From: Helicoverpa zea
Lineage: Eukaryota > Arthropoda > Insecta > Lepidoptera > Noctuidae
Assembly: GCF_022581195.2 (NCBI RefSeq)
Contig: NC_061471.1
Span: 10,974,001 to 11,038,000, forward strand
Length of the DNA: 64,000 bases
Direction of reading: 5' to 3'
Positions 11,046-23,722 of this stretch are shown here, piece by piece. Below the pieces are notes generated by a model, which was not told where the DNA came from, ran no database searches, and saw only the letters and a program-made list of their open reading frames with translations. The translations under genes were made by a program, and so were the position numbers. The first letter of the stretch is position 1; every line of letters begins with the position of its first letter.

Positions 11046-14000
11046 TTTTTACCATAGGTGGTTGGTCATTAAATTAGGAACGTAATACAAAGCAGTAATT
11101 CAACACAACAAAATGTAGCAAAGCCCTACAAACACAGAAAAGCGCCCAGAAAATAATAAGGATCATATCAAAAAATCTAACACACACTGCAGTCTTTATA
11201 CCGCACAGTGGGCCGAACTTAAAAACTCTGGACAAAAAACGCCGACCGACGCTAGTCGGTTTAACTGCCAATATCACTGTCATTTGTCTCTGGCCAGCTT
11301 TGCGAAACAAAAATTTTTATTGCACTCCTGAAACCTCATTCTGGACTCTACTACCTCTATTATAAAGGTGAAAATCGTGTATTTACAACGATAAATAGTA
11401 CATTTGTACGCCAATAACAGGCTCTCAGTGACATGTACGTTTTGAAAGCGTTTCGCTTTATGTCTCTAATTGCGTTAGGCACTAAAATATTTTTGAGTGG
11501 TCATATTGAAGTTTTTGACTTAAATGGTTTAGTTTTTGTGCACTGTGCAAATAACAAAGAGGTTTGTCATTGAATTTTTATATACGTCGAAGCGTAATAT
11601 ATGGCTGACATTTTATGAGTTTTACATGAAATATAAAGTGGTATTATGTTTTGTTAGTTTGAGCTCGAGTGAAGCATATTTGTCGAGAGCTGACAGAAAC
11701 AATTTATTGTGTATGCATTATTGGAAAATTTATGATCGACTTTTTATTTTTGTTCGAGAATATCGGGTGGAATAATCGTTATGGTTAGTTATATAGGTAT
11801 GAAATAAAAGACAGTACCAGAAAATAAAAATTAAACCAGAAAGGTGCTGAAAAGAATAATCTGTCATATTGATAATTGAATTAATATATCATCGATTTCG
11901 ACATATGTAAAACAAATATTTAAATTAGTGTAGAAACAAGTCGTCTTGCTTGTTTTTACATTTTTTTTCCATACATTTTCCTTAAAAGACATATCAAGTG
12001 CCTAAATATTTTTTTTAGCAAATCTCTCAAATATCACTGCTCATTAATTATTATAAGTAACTTTTATAATATCTTATAACAAAACTATACAACAACATTT
12101 TAATATCGCAGTTTAAACCACTGGCCGTAATTGTTTTCCTTTGTCACGAGGCAAAAACCGCAGTTTTCAATATAAACTGCCTCAGCTGAACAATTTTCAT
12201 AAGAAATTACTATTTCGCAATCAAAATGGGAGTCATTGCTGATTGTCAACCACTGTCCAAGTTGACAGCCGCTGTCAGGCAATTGTAAAGACAAGAAGTT
12301 TCGAAATACCCTCATCTTTTTTGAATTTCTCATTTATCGGATTTCTGTTTGTTGACTTTTCAAGCTTATTATGAAATGTTTTGTTTGAAAAGGGCATTAT
12401 GAGTGGACATTGGGTGTATTTATTAAAATACTTTTGGCCTACTTTTATTTTTATTGCCTCTTCTTTTGTGAACGTTAATGATACTTTTTGTTTCTTATTT
12501 TGTGTCTTTGAAAGTTTTCAGGTGAGGGTCATCTTTTATAGAAACTGGTAAAAGTTAATGATATAATTTATTTGAATTTATAAATTAACAATTTGAAACA
12601 ATTTTATTGTAGTGTTTAATTACCCATTACCATTGCAAGATGTTATTAAAAACAAGGCTAAAACAAAACAACGCACACTGAAACGCTAGCGAAAGTACAA
12701 CAAGCACAATTTTCACGTGTTTTTAAACAAATCTCCCATTCAAGTTTATAATCACAACACATGAATCACGGGCGCCGACACATTATCTTCCTAACAGTAA
12801 ATCCAGCAAGTTTTTAACGAGAAAAGTAACCATTCCAAAACTCATTCTACATTATAGCGTAAACAAACTCGCCACATGCTAGAAAAACACCTTCAATTTT
12901 TTTTACCTACTGGGACAATTTACAAGATTTTTCTTGTAATTTTTTTAGGCTGTGACATCTGCCAATCTAGTATTGGTCCCACGTTTTCCGACTAATTGAG
13001 TTGTTTTACGATTTCCCTTTTTATTACGACACTGGAAGGTTCTTAAATTATGTTTTAATGTTTATTGGTTTTTGACGGTTCAATGGTAATGAATGTGTTG
13101 TACAAAATTTAGTAATGTTCGGCAAACGGTATAAATTATCTTGCGAATGGTTGTCTGTTTTCAGGTGAGAGGGTGAAAAAATGTTGTTTTGCCTTTCATC
13201 GCCTTAGCATTCGTATTGTCTGGTTTGTTAAAACTTGACTCATAGATAATTTGCTTAAAAAAGTATATTTTAGTGACAATGTAAAAGCTCTTGAAAATGT
13301 AACACATTCATTCATTTATAAGCACGTGTAAAGATGTCTAATTATTCACAAGTAATTACAGGTAACATTTAAAAACTCGACACGCAACAGTCTAAAAAAC
13401 GACCAACAAAAATCAACAGACTTTCAAAAGACCGATGTAAATGACTACACTTTAATTCTCCTCCAATCTTGTACGTAGCAACTTCCAAAACTGATTCTAT
13501 TTACGAAAATTTAGTTTAATTAAGAATTTATGAAACTTTGCGCTCGTTTTAAATACCCGTTGCTGTTTTCGTGATTGTTCGACCGAATAACTGTGAAGTT
13601 GCAACTATCTTGATAGAACTCAAGCGACAGATTAATGCTTTTCCACTTTGGAATTCTATTTTGGTGTACTGCATATTTTTACTCTGTATCACACAATTAT
13701 ATTTTTGTAGGAAGTGCTTTGTATAAGTTTCGTATAGGTTGTTAATTGTTGTTATTTTTATTATAATATGGTATATTTTGAGCATAAATTTTCCTGTAAT
13801 TTTCGTAGCTTTGAGCCGTTTCTTGGAATTTTCCGTTGTTATCCTGGTTTGATTATTATAAAAAAAATATATCTACGCATACTTTTATATGTATAAGACT
13901 TGATTAAAAATCTCTTATTAAAGTGTCTGTTTTATAAAATTTTAGTTCATGAGTTTAAAATGTATGTGTGTATAATTTATATTACGTAAAATAAAACACA

Positions 14001-14717
14001 ATCCCGCTAATTAACTTCTAAAATCTTTAACTAATCTAAACAATCCTCAAAAAACAAAAATCCCCGACATCAACTTCCCAAAACAAAATTGGTGACCGTC
14101 TTCGAACAATTCCAGTGTCGTGACTTCCAACTCTTGGCCAGTTTAAGCCACTTGGACGGATAGTTGGCTTACGTTGGCTAATTCAATAACTAACTCAGAA
14201 ACGAACCGAATTAACTGAGGAGTTAATTTTTTAAATTGCGAAAGTCGAGTTTCCAGTAAAAACTAAATAACGTTAAAAGGCGAAATGTTTTGATGTTTGC
14301 GCGTGAATTTTGTACAAATATTTAGAGGTTTTCCAGTGTTTATTTAGTTAAGCATATTGTTTTAGTGTTTGGTTTGTAATTCCGTTATTAGTTTTATCTA
14401 TTTATAAGTTCATATTATTACTGAAACATATGAGCTATTTATTTTTTGTAGATAACCTAAACGTTATGCATTCCTATACCTATTGTTTTACACTATTTTA
14501 TGTTGATAAAAGACTCGAAATAAGCTGCTGGGAATATGTTACAAAATATTAATGTCAACTGCTACAGCATCCATAAGAAAAACGCTGAACGAAAATATCT
14601 TATAAACAAATAATACCATTAATTCCATTAAAAAACCTCCCTGATTTATGCTTACAAAATAACATCCCCACAAAGACAAAACTCGTACAAACGCGACGCA
14701 CTAACTTAGTTACAAGC
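11046..14717. other. AT-rich DNA, no gene seen
   Basis: Several open frames of 70-80 codons (for example 11074-11310 minus, 11536-11775 plus and 12100-12333 minus) have low-complexity composition and no recognisable motifs. No transposon ends or RNA genes were identified. Confidence 0.5.
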
Positions 14718-14733
14718 AACGCCATCTAGCGGT
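14718..14733 (+). promoter_or_regulatory. CTCF-like binding motif
   Basis: The stretch 'aacgccatctagcggt' matches the reverse-complement CTCF core GCCMYCTRGTGG at all but one position (C for T in the GTGG part). CTCF is a zinc-finger architectural protein conserved in insects, and its sites often mark boundaries. This is a single motif match in a locally GC-richer, repeat-free patch (14695-14815). Occupancy is inference. Confidence 0.4.
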
Positions 14734-14970
14734 CCATGTCGCAACCTCTTCAAAGCGCCCTCAAACTACGTTACGTCGCGACGCCCCCAATTGGATAGCT
14801 GCCGGTTTAATACACCTAGAGGTAGGAATGAAGGAGAAGGCACCTTTAATGATATTTTAAATACCTAAGTACGAAAATCTATGACTATTGAGTGAAGAGG
14901 CGAAGTATATTCTTCGAGGCTACGAGGCTTCAGCCTACGACGGTTTTGAAAGGTCAGATGTGTAACAATA

Positions 14971-15139
14971 CGCTGCGGGTTGTTCGAAAGAGATACAGCG
15001 GTCCTGGTACATAAAACGCCTATGACGGAACACGACGGTTTTTAGTCAGTGAGAGTCTGACACTCCCTCACCGCTGCTAACCCACAGCGGGAGGGGTCAT
15101 TTGATGATTCTTGACGTCGCCGTCGTTAAAAAAAAAAAA
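14971..15139 (+). mobile_element. Short retroposon with poly(A) and 15-bp target duplication
   Basis: The sequence agatgtgtaacaata lies at 14956-14970 and again at 15140-15154. Between them is a 169-bp GC-richer body that ends in about 12 A residues. Poly(A) plus a long direct repeat is the hallmark of LINE-driven insertion. The body has no ORF or tRNA boxes. It includes 'gagagtctgacactccctca' and a 'cccacagcggg' block, and looks like a 5'-truncated LINE 3' UTR or a small SINE. The duplicate is still perfect, so the insertion is fairly young. Confidence 0.85.
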
Positions 15140-15154
15140 AGATGTGTAACAATA

Positions 15155-17649
15155 TTTTTTGGTAATTCTTAATAAGCTCTTTTGTTTTTATTAAATGAAA
15201 GCTCAAAATTATTACATGTTATTTTAATGCGGATATAAAATCAAAATTATATTTTTCTGTGTTTGCAAAACGAAGGAGGTGCTCAATTTGGATGCGGCTA
15301 TTTTTTATAATGTAGCAAAAGCATTGTCTGTTTTATAATGTGTGACAAATTGAAATTATAAAAATAACAACCGACTTTTTTCTATCAAATGCCTTCTCCG
15401 AAAAACACCTAGTTCTTCGTCTGTAATTACTATGTACTCCAAGTTTTGAGGGGCGATGTGACTTTGTAGGAAGGTGCTATCGGATGTTCGCTCTTTCAGT
15501 CTTACAGAACTTTCTCAACTCACCACTGAGGTATAGCAGTCTGGTTTATTTGATTTGTGTATTTAAAAATAGATTTTATATTGAAGATTAACGCGATACT
15601 GGAAATATTTTTAATTTGCTGTGGATTAATAATTCATACGAAATTAGTAACACAGTGTATCTCTACTCGTAAATATTTTATTTACATTTAGGTACTAAAA
15701 ACATACTCAGACATATAAAATCATGACCTTTTAAATTTTCCTAAAATCAAATAACAGTATTTCAACTCAACCGAGCGAACCCACGAAATTCCCTAATTGT
15801 TTCATAGCCATAAATTGCTGTAATAATGTAATCTAAATTCAGCATGAATAATTCAGAGTTATTCAAATGAACCATCATAAACACCAGATTATAACACTAA
15901 CAAATTAAACAAATGCAAATCTATCAGGAACAGCGTCACATAATCCAGCTGCAGCCGGTTTAGTCTGGTTATAACCAGTTCGCGCCGCCTTCATCCGGCT
16001 ATAACCGCCCGAGCAAAGATTACAGGGTGCTTTAGCAACTCGCGAGGGCTTATTAAGCATCTAGAGGCGAAAATGTAAATTAGCAGCGAAATTGCGAAGT
16101 GATGTTCGACTTAATGACACTCATTCGCGTTCTTGAGTGTGTTAAGTTTCGTCTGCAATCAGCTCGCGTGGAACGTCTTAACGTTTTGCTAATAACTGCC
16201 GCCTCTGTTCACGCCTTAGTCTGTGGGTCGCTGTATTGCGGAATATAGTAATGCGTGTTTAGTCTATAAAGGATTATTGAGAAACTGTTGAATATGGATG
16301 CATGTATCTATGTATAGTACTGCGTTAAATGCAGCACCACGTAAATTAAAATAACAGTAGTAAAATATCCCTGAAAATCTAAATACTTTACGTGTAAAGT
16401 GGTAACCAAACCTCCCACAAAAAAGTTAGCTGACACTTCTCACAAAAAGTCGCCTTATAACCGAATCTCAAACACCTAAAACCAAATAAAACCGTATACA
16501 CACAACCCCTAACGCTATAAAGTGAAAGGCAAACTTATTTTTCAACCGGCAGCGTCGACGGCAATCGAATTAGCGGCGTGTTCGTGTGCCCCAGACGTTA
16601 TACTCGCCACACGTTACGGCTCTTAAGCAAACTTTGTAACGCCATTATGAACTTGCCACCAGTACTATGTCAAATAGGTAATGGAACCTTAGGAATACAA
16701 TCTCGTTGGACTTCTCAGTTCCCAGACTTGGGAACTAGTTCTGGGAAATTGGACGCGAAACGTCCGTGAAGTTGTGGAAGTAATGGGAGTTTGCTGTCAC
16801 CGCACGCGGTTGTGGTGGCAAATCCTGGTGTTAATTGTATGACACCTCTGGTCTTAGGAAGACTGTTAGTTGAATAAAATATACAAGAACTTTCCGGATA
16901 AAATTTATCAAAAATACTGTAGGTAATATTAGTCGTAGATCGTTAAACACCAACCACCCACAAAAGCATGGCACCAGGTTGGTGCAGATTAAGAAAGTGA
17001 AATATAAAATGAGATTTGAATGAAATGTTTAAAGTGGTTTTAAATGCATGCTTTAAAAATTACCAAAACGAAGTAAAATTATTTACATTATTCGATGAGA
17101 TCATTTACTGCGAATATAATGTGCTCACACCATTTAAATGTCTCTCGTCATCAAAAAACATTTTAAATAAATTATCCAAATGCACAGTCTATTATTCCAA
17201 GCTCATCAGCCCATCCAGAATAAAGTAAGTATTATTAACGTCCCAAATTACAAAAAAAAGGTAATCCTTCAAAACTCGACGCAATCCAATTTAAATTCGC
17301 AGGTAATCTGATTAAGGTGGCTGGTAATACATCACGGAGCATATTTCTTGTATTCATTCATCAAATGGTTGAAGACTATCAATCCTTGTACAATGTCGCC
17401 TCGTTATGTGTTATTGTTAGCATCGGGCATTGCTGGCCGAAATTAGGGGGCTCGTGGCTACTGGGACCTAGGTGGACATTTTAATTGGGTCATTGTGTGG
17501 TGTGAATGGGCTACGTTAAGCTTTTTATGTGTGAGTTTAATGTGAGTGTGAGTTAATAAGGTAAAAAGTGTGTTAATTTTTTGAGGTGATATTTCTGTCA
17601 TTATGATCTAGTTAAGTTTTTTTTTACTATATCTTTGTCTAATATTTTA
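15155..17649. other. Anonymous region with a GC-rich island
   Basis: No gene is supported. A GC-rich, CpG-containing patch at 15945-16250 stands out from AT-rich flanks and is discussed in the findings. The frame at 16578-16769 opens in another GC-richer patch but shows no recognised domain. Confidence 0.5.
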
Positions 17650-17836
17650 AAGAGGAAAACTTTGTTTGTCTGTTTGTTTGGTTGTAATAGATAAACTCAA
17701 AAACTACTGGACCAATTTTAAATAATCTTTCACCATTACAAAGCTATATTGTCTGCGAGTGACATAGGCTATATTTTATCCCGGTGTGGGTAGTAGCTCC
17801 CACGGGACGCGGGTGAAACCGCGGGAAAACGGCTAG
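17650..17836 (+). mobile_element. Helitron-like non-autonomous element, 3' end intact
   Basis: The element begins in a TTTG-rich run, then has 'aaactcaaaaactactggac', 'aatctttcaccattacaaag' and 'gacataggctatattttatc'. It ends with a short hairpin (gcgg...ccgc) about 10 nt before a terminal CTAG (17833-17836) followed by T. Hairpin plus CTRR before T is the standard Helitron 3' signature. No Rep/helicase ORF is present. Fragments of the same family lie at 1550-1622 and 3676-3770, and inverted at 20752-20815 and 33702-33795. Confidence 0.65.
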
Positions 17837-18105
17837 TCAATAGTAAATAGAAAAAAATGCTAGCTTTATTTCATCTATAGCACTGAATAATAGAAAAATC
17901 TTCGGAATGTAATTTCAACTAACATGTCATCAGTAATTGTATTTTCTATTAAACTAGACTGGAGCGTTGCTAGATTAAAATTATGTAATGCTAGACTGTA
18001 GAAATGTGAAACCTTACAGTTTGAAATACCATTTTGTATTTATTTCTGAATAAACTGAGACGCAAATAAACAAATAAAATTATCTATAACTGGCTAATTT
18101 AGGAT

Positions 18106-18316
18106 TGTACATAACGGGAGTACATAAGAGGAGTATATAAGATAGTACATAAGAGGAATACATAATAGAGTACATAAGAGGAGTATATAAGAGAGAAAAT
18201 AAGAGGAATACATTAGAGAATACATAAGTACATAAGAGGAGTATATATAAAAGATTACACGAGAGAGTAAATAAGAGTAGTACATAAGAGAATGCATAAG
18301 TGGGTACATAAGAGTC
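18106..18316 (+). repeat. Minisatellite, imperfect 'agtacataagaggagtatat' unit
   Basis: About 210 bp of irregular tandem copies of short units built from 'gtacataagag' and 'agtatataag', with varying spacing. The overlapping minus-strand open frames across it (hydrophobic, Tyr/Leu/Ser-rich) are a by-product of the repeat. No function is inferred. Confidence 0.85.
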
Positions 18317-20751
18317 AAAAATGTTTATTATAAACAAGGCTTTTTAGCATTTTTTGACATCAAATTACAAAGGAGCAGCACCCCCAAAACACCCCCTTTT
18401 CACCACTTCCTAGTGTTACGGCTGAGAAGAAGAAGCGGTGAAGAATAAACTTGCCAACAACACAGTTATCAATTACAATTAAATTTGTTTTTGTTGGCGT
18501 TTTAGTGGTTTTTGAAGTCGCTTTTATTTTTTTGTAAAAAGTTTTTCTTTCTTTTCTATTCTATACTCCCACTGCTGAGCAAAGGCGTCCCCATTCGTTT
18601 TCCACACCTTACACAGAGATGCATAAATAAAAATAAAAAACTATCAATAACCTTACCAGCTTCGAAGCTGGACGTACCCTCGGGATGGCTAACCCCAACA
18701 TATCTTTACACTAGCCGAGGATGGGTAAATCGAAAAACTTTAAATGGGTCCAATTTCCAGCCCCAGTTCCCCCCATCCTCGCGAGACGTGGAGCAATTAA
18801 AAGAATTGCCCTGCAACCATTCCGACGACTCTAAATGGAAATATAGTGGTGGGGGGTTTAAGCGGGGACGTGCAACGTGCAATGTTGCGTTTGGCAATGA
18901 TTTTAACTTAGATTAAAACTACTTGAGTATGTACTGTGATTAAATGCTTCGCTTAGCTCACTAAAGTATGATTAAGAGGTGTGTGATCCTATTAAAAGTT
19001 AGAAATAGATCATTTCCTTCTTAACGTACCTAAGCACTCACTTCTGTCAAGGATTTTCAAGGTGTTTTTGAAAGCTACTACCACAGCTCGCTTCACAAAG
19101 CTTTATGTCAAATCCATCAAAATTAAACGCGTTACCTAGCCATTAGTATTACAAAAAATACTAGCAAAACTAATCTCTCCCAAAAAAAGAGATCTTTAAA
19201 CACAAATTAAAACCCCCAACCTTCATAACTCATCATCCCATTGAACATCCATTATTAGGTCCTTACAAGACGCTCATAAATCACTCCAATGGGCTGGTAA
19301 CCCCATACCCTTGTTTACAGGTAATCAGATGCCTACAAGTACCACTTGAGGGTAATGACCTGTGTCAGTGTGGGAGTGTGTCTTGAGGACGTGTTAATTA
19401 GGGATGACAAAATGTGACGTCATCGCGTTAGTGTGTTTGGTGATTTGAATTTGGAAGCTGATGTCAATTGTTATTTTTAGCATAGGGGGTGATTTCGATA
19501 TATCGTCAGATACAGTGATATCACACCCGTGGCTTGTCCACTCGTTTTTTCTCGACAGCAAACAATTTACAGTACAAGCGATGAGCTATTTCCGCACGAA
19601 AACTGTTGTATGTACAAAAACCAAGCACATTTGCGCGACTATGTTCACTATTAAGAAAGTGTTTCAAATATCATGGGGTAAGCTGACCTAGCATAGAACC
19701 AAATTAATCGTAGAAGTAACCAAACAGGAATATATTTGTTTTTCTTTAAATTATATTTCAACTGTTTCCATACTACATACCTGTATGGTACAATATAATC
19801 CGTCGATCAATATGCAAACTACTTGTAACCGCCGCGTCTACGTACAAATTAATTTCCCGTATATTCCGTGCCAAAGATATCCGCGATGCGGCGCTTGTTC
19901 CTCGTCGTAACACCAAGAATTAAGTCTTAATAAGCTAGTTGAAACACCTGCAATTACAAAGAGCAATATCTTAATATAGGAAATTGTTAAACAACAACTT
20001 TGTGCAAAAATAACCAGTGTTATTCCAAAAAGTTATTCAAGCGTTTGAAAAAAGTCGAATAAAACATTTTCTTAAACACATGTCAAAGGTTTGTTAAACA
20101 TTACTTTAATTACACCAAAATACTCTGTGTATTTTATTTATTTTGAACCTTTTCTCTCAGGCAACAATGGCCCAAACTATTTAATTGTTTAGGGTAAAAA
20201 TCATGATGGTATTCAAACGTCTATATCTTAAAGCACCGCCCTGCGTGTAAAACATCTTCTTACAATACGCATATTTAGGAAACATCGAAATTCATTTAGC
20301 AAATTCATTGCTTCATCTATCCATAAAGCAATGAATTTTGTAGTTCGATTAAGTAAAACTTTATTAACTTTAAGTAAATCAGCTTTCTATAAAGACTACT
20401 TCTACCTACAAATGAATCATGTAACCGCATCTTACTTACCAGTGCAGTTACCGCTGCTGAACGCTAAACTCCCAAAGGCCCCCTCTATCGTAACCGCAAT
20501 CATTGAACAAGAATCTCTTTATAGATTCTCATCTTAGTCAATTTCTTTGAGAGAAGAAGAAATTAGAAATTATTATATTGGCTGTATGTATACTGAGATG
20601 GATGTTACGTAATATGCTACAATCACAAGTTTTCTTTATGTGTATAAAAGGGAAAATTTTGGAAAAAGTTTTCTAAAATCCTGTTAAAAATACTACTTGA
20701 ATTGTAAGAAATATTATTAACTAGTTTTTGTGAACGCTTTCACTCATCCAG
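18317..20751. other. No gene supported
   Basis: The longest frame (18512-18916, 134 codons) has an AT-rich, Phe/Lys-rich start and a GC-richer tail without a known domain. A short block at 18567-18592 ('cccactgctgagcaaaggcg') resembles an RTE LINE 3' tail. One TGACGTCA octamer lies at 19415-19422. Confidence 0.45.
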
Positions 20752-20815
20752 TGGGAACTACTCCGTGCACCCGGATAAAAAGAAGCCTATAGCTTTTTAC
20801 GATAAACGGGCTATT
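20752..20815 (-). repeat. Helitron-like fragment
   Basis: Blocks 'gtgggaactactcc', 'gtgcacccggataaaaag' and 'cctatagctttttac' are in the inverse order and strand of the Helitron-like 3' region at 17650-17836. Both ends are missing. Confidence 0.5.
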
Positions 20816-22635
20816 TAACACTGCAGAATTAATTGTTAATAGGCATTGTTATTTAAACCATAACCTCTTCCAATCAAAATTCCCTTAAGTTCCTATCTAA
20901 ACAAGAATACTAATAACTTACGATTACGCCTAATAATATCGTGTTTACCATAATATCTTGAATAAACGTTTATCGCTGTAAATAAAGGCAGTTGTATCGA
21001 CGTGTTGAGAGACTTAGATAAACACTATTTAATGAAATTGTCTGACTTTAGCCCGGGGCTGTGAGCAAAATAACAAAGCAATTTAAAACTCGATACTATT
21101 AGTGGAAAGGTGTGTACATACTGTTCAGTTTGTGATACTGAATTTGATTTAGTGCAGTTTTTTCAAGAATATTTTTTGATCCGTGGATCCTTATTTTGGT
21201 CTGAATAAAAGGGCCAAACAACTTAGTGATCATAGTTTGCTTTATTTGTGCATCAAAAAAATATAATGTTACAATATACCTACAAAATAGTAAAAATAAT
21301 CGGTATTCAGAAAAAGGACTGTTTTAGCAGCATGCTATTTCGTATGTTACAATTATCAGTTTAAAATAAGTTCAAGTATACAGTAACGTTGCAGTAATAC
21401 GCTTAAGTACCTACATGTTGAAGCATCATGACATGTTCGGATACTTTCGACAGTCCCCAGCGTTGCTATTCAAGCATTCCCTTTTACACAGATTTTTTAA
21501 TGCGTGAGTACTTCATCATTTTTAAAATGTTCTTATTTTTGTAGGTGTAAATAGATTGCAATATGTAAAAACCTTTACAAGGGCGAACATAATAAGGGAC
21601 TCGATTGGATATAAAGTTGCCTACTTAATGTTATTTTATTCGCTATAAAAGAATTCGCTTTTTTAACACGTCGTTTAAATTCACAGGAGCGTTTTGGTTA
21701 TGGGGTTAGTGGCCAAAAGTATGAGTGGTAGCGAGTTATCTACGGATTAGTCACATAGAATATAGAAAGTTAGTTTTTGGCTTTTATCTCTGCTCAAACC
21801 TGACTAGGGGTGGTTGTATATAGTAATAGTGAACCAGCTTTTCATCTGTTTAGTTCCTTATCATCAACTTCATAGCCTGAAATTCGAACAACAACTCGCA
21901 TTTCACTTCGCTATTCACTCTCACTTCGCATTCGATTCAGAACGACCTTGATTTTGCATTCTGTAAACATCACCTAATCACTTGCGAAGTGAAGTGAGCT
22001 CGACATCGACCAATGCTGTGCATTGTGATTAATCAGTTTCTAATTTTATCAGTTTTTGACACAGAATTTTAGCTAAATATGATGTTTTAATTATAATTTC
22101 TTATTGTAAGGAATTTGAGGCAGCTTTTAAGTATAAAATAAACAGAAATCTCTAAATTCGTGCTGTGAATATAATCTATGCTTACCCTACGAAAAAAAAT
22201 ACTGACAGCGCCAATACCATTATTAATCTGTGGACAATATTTTCTCCTCTTCTGTCTTCGTATTGTATACTTAATCACTTTAAAACACTTAGAACTTTAT
22301 TTAAACACTATTTTAACTATAATTTCTTCTATTTTCACTCGTAAAATAGATGTTTATAATTTGACACTTTGAATCGGGTTCAAGTGCGAAGTGAGCGTCG
22401 AAATCACGGAGGATTACCTTATAGAATGCCACTTTAAAGTCATCTCATACTTTATCTGTCAAAATCTCGAGTTCAATTTAGTTGAACTCGCAAACACGCT
22501 CGCGAGAGTAGCGCTAGTGTAGATTCCAATTATCAACCGAGTTATAGAATGCCAGTCACGAAACTCACGGCGGATTCAGATTCGAAGTTTAGAGTGAAGT
22601 CTTATAGAATCGCACTGCTGTTCCCAATTAATGTA
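20816..22635. other. Anonymous sequence, possible old DNA transposon
   Basis: No gene is supported. Between about 21880 and 22625 motifs such as 'cacttcgcattcgattcag', 'gcgaagtgaagtgagctcga' and 'cttatagaatgccac' or 'cttatagaatcgcac' recur in both orientations, which hints at a decayed DNA transposon. I could not define terminal repeats. Confidence 0.35.
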
Positions 22636-22700
22636 AGGGTCGTCTTGCTGTCTCAGTATTTTACATGGAGTGACTGACTATCTGACCTCTTCCTGACAAA
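22636..22700 (+). repeat. Interspersed repeat family A, diverged fragment
   Basis: 'gggtcgtcttgctgtctcag', 'ttttacatggagtgactg' and 'ctatctgacctcttcc' follow the block order of family A at reduced similarity. Only the central part is recognisable. Confidence 0.5.
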
Positions 22701-23454
22701 AATAGTGATACATAAAATGCTTGTTATTCAGTGACAAATAAATAAAGTAAGATATATTCAATTCATATGTACATTAAATATGAGTGTTTTAAAAGCATAT
22801 TTACTCATCGTAACGTACTCCAATGTTTCAATATTAAAAGCGAGCGCGGTCACAGTGAATTGCAAATAATCTGCAGTTATAACTCTTCATCATTGAATTA
22901 AAGACGTACTCTTGTAAAATATGTTGTACTCATATAGTTTTTAACTAACCAAAGTAGTACAATTTGCGTTATATACTTACTGCGATACTGTGTTTCCAAA
23001 TTAAAATTTTAATTGGTACAAAAAACTAAAATTTTTAATGTATGTCATGATTTATTGCAATTGATTGCAATAAAAAATCTGTTTTATCCGACTTCCAAAA
23101 AAAATGAAGATTGTGTGTTTCTTAGAGTTTTGAGAGAGTATAATTTTATTAGAGTTTTAATTTTTTTGTGTTACCACGTCACCTTAAGACTTGCACCAGG
23201 TATCAAAAATTACTGTTCCTAAAAAACAACATTTATTTGCGTGTATTCGTATTAGTTTCTGGTGAAAACTGTATTACTTTGTATATAATACATACCTCTT
23301 TCAATAGGAATTCCGTAATAGACAGTATCATGGAAATTAGCGCTAAAGTAACGGGTAAAAGTCTGTTATGCCTTAACGGGTAGCAGTTTAATAGGTTCAG
23401 ATTGAATATAATACCTAAAGATTGTAATCTAAGAGTTTGTTACTGTAAAGATAA
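22701..23454. other. No recognised feature before the CR1-group LINE tail
   Basis: AT-rich DNA. Two overlapping short plus-strand frames (23013-23222 and 23168-23383) are composition-driven and carry no recognised motif. Confidence 0.45.
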
Positions 23455-23479
23455 AGATAAAGATAAAGATAAAGATAAA
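23455..23479 (+). repeat. Short tandem repeat tail (ataaag)n
   Basis: Roughly four to five perfect hexamers directly beyond the 3' UTR of the minus-strand LINE. Position and unit length fit the microsatellite-like 3' tails used by CR1-group elements for priming. Confidence 0.8.
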
Positions 23480-23722
23480 TTTATTCGCAAATATGGGTAC
23501 AATACAGGTGACACAGATACATTACAATAGTTCAGCCATATTTTGCCATGAAGGCATGCAAATTTAAATAGTTTTTTTTTTTTTTTTTAAGACATAAACA
23601 GATTTTTTTTAAAGGACATTATAAGTAAAAATAAAATAAACTAAATTAAAAAATGACATATACTAGTAATTAACTTACATAAGGCTTTCAATAGCATTAT
23701 TATCAATCCTGATTAAAATACT

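Noticed and set aside
18080..18337. Hydrophobic minus-strand frames resembling a multi-pass membrane protein
   Set aside because: The Tyr/Leu/Ser pattern is produced by the tandem minisatellite on which two frames stay open at once.
18512..18916. A 134-codon plus-strand frame
   Set aside because: AT-driven Phe/Lys-rich start, no domain, and a shadow frame on the other strand. No support for a gene.
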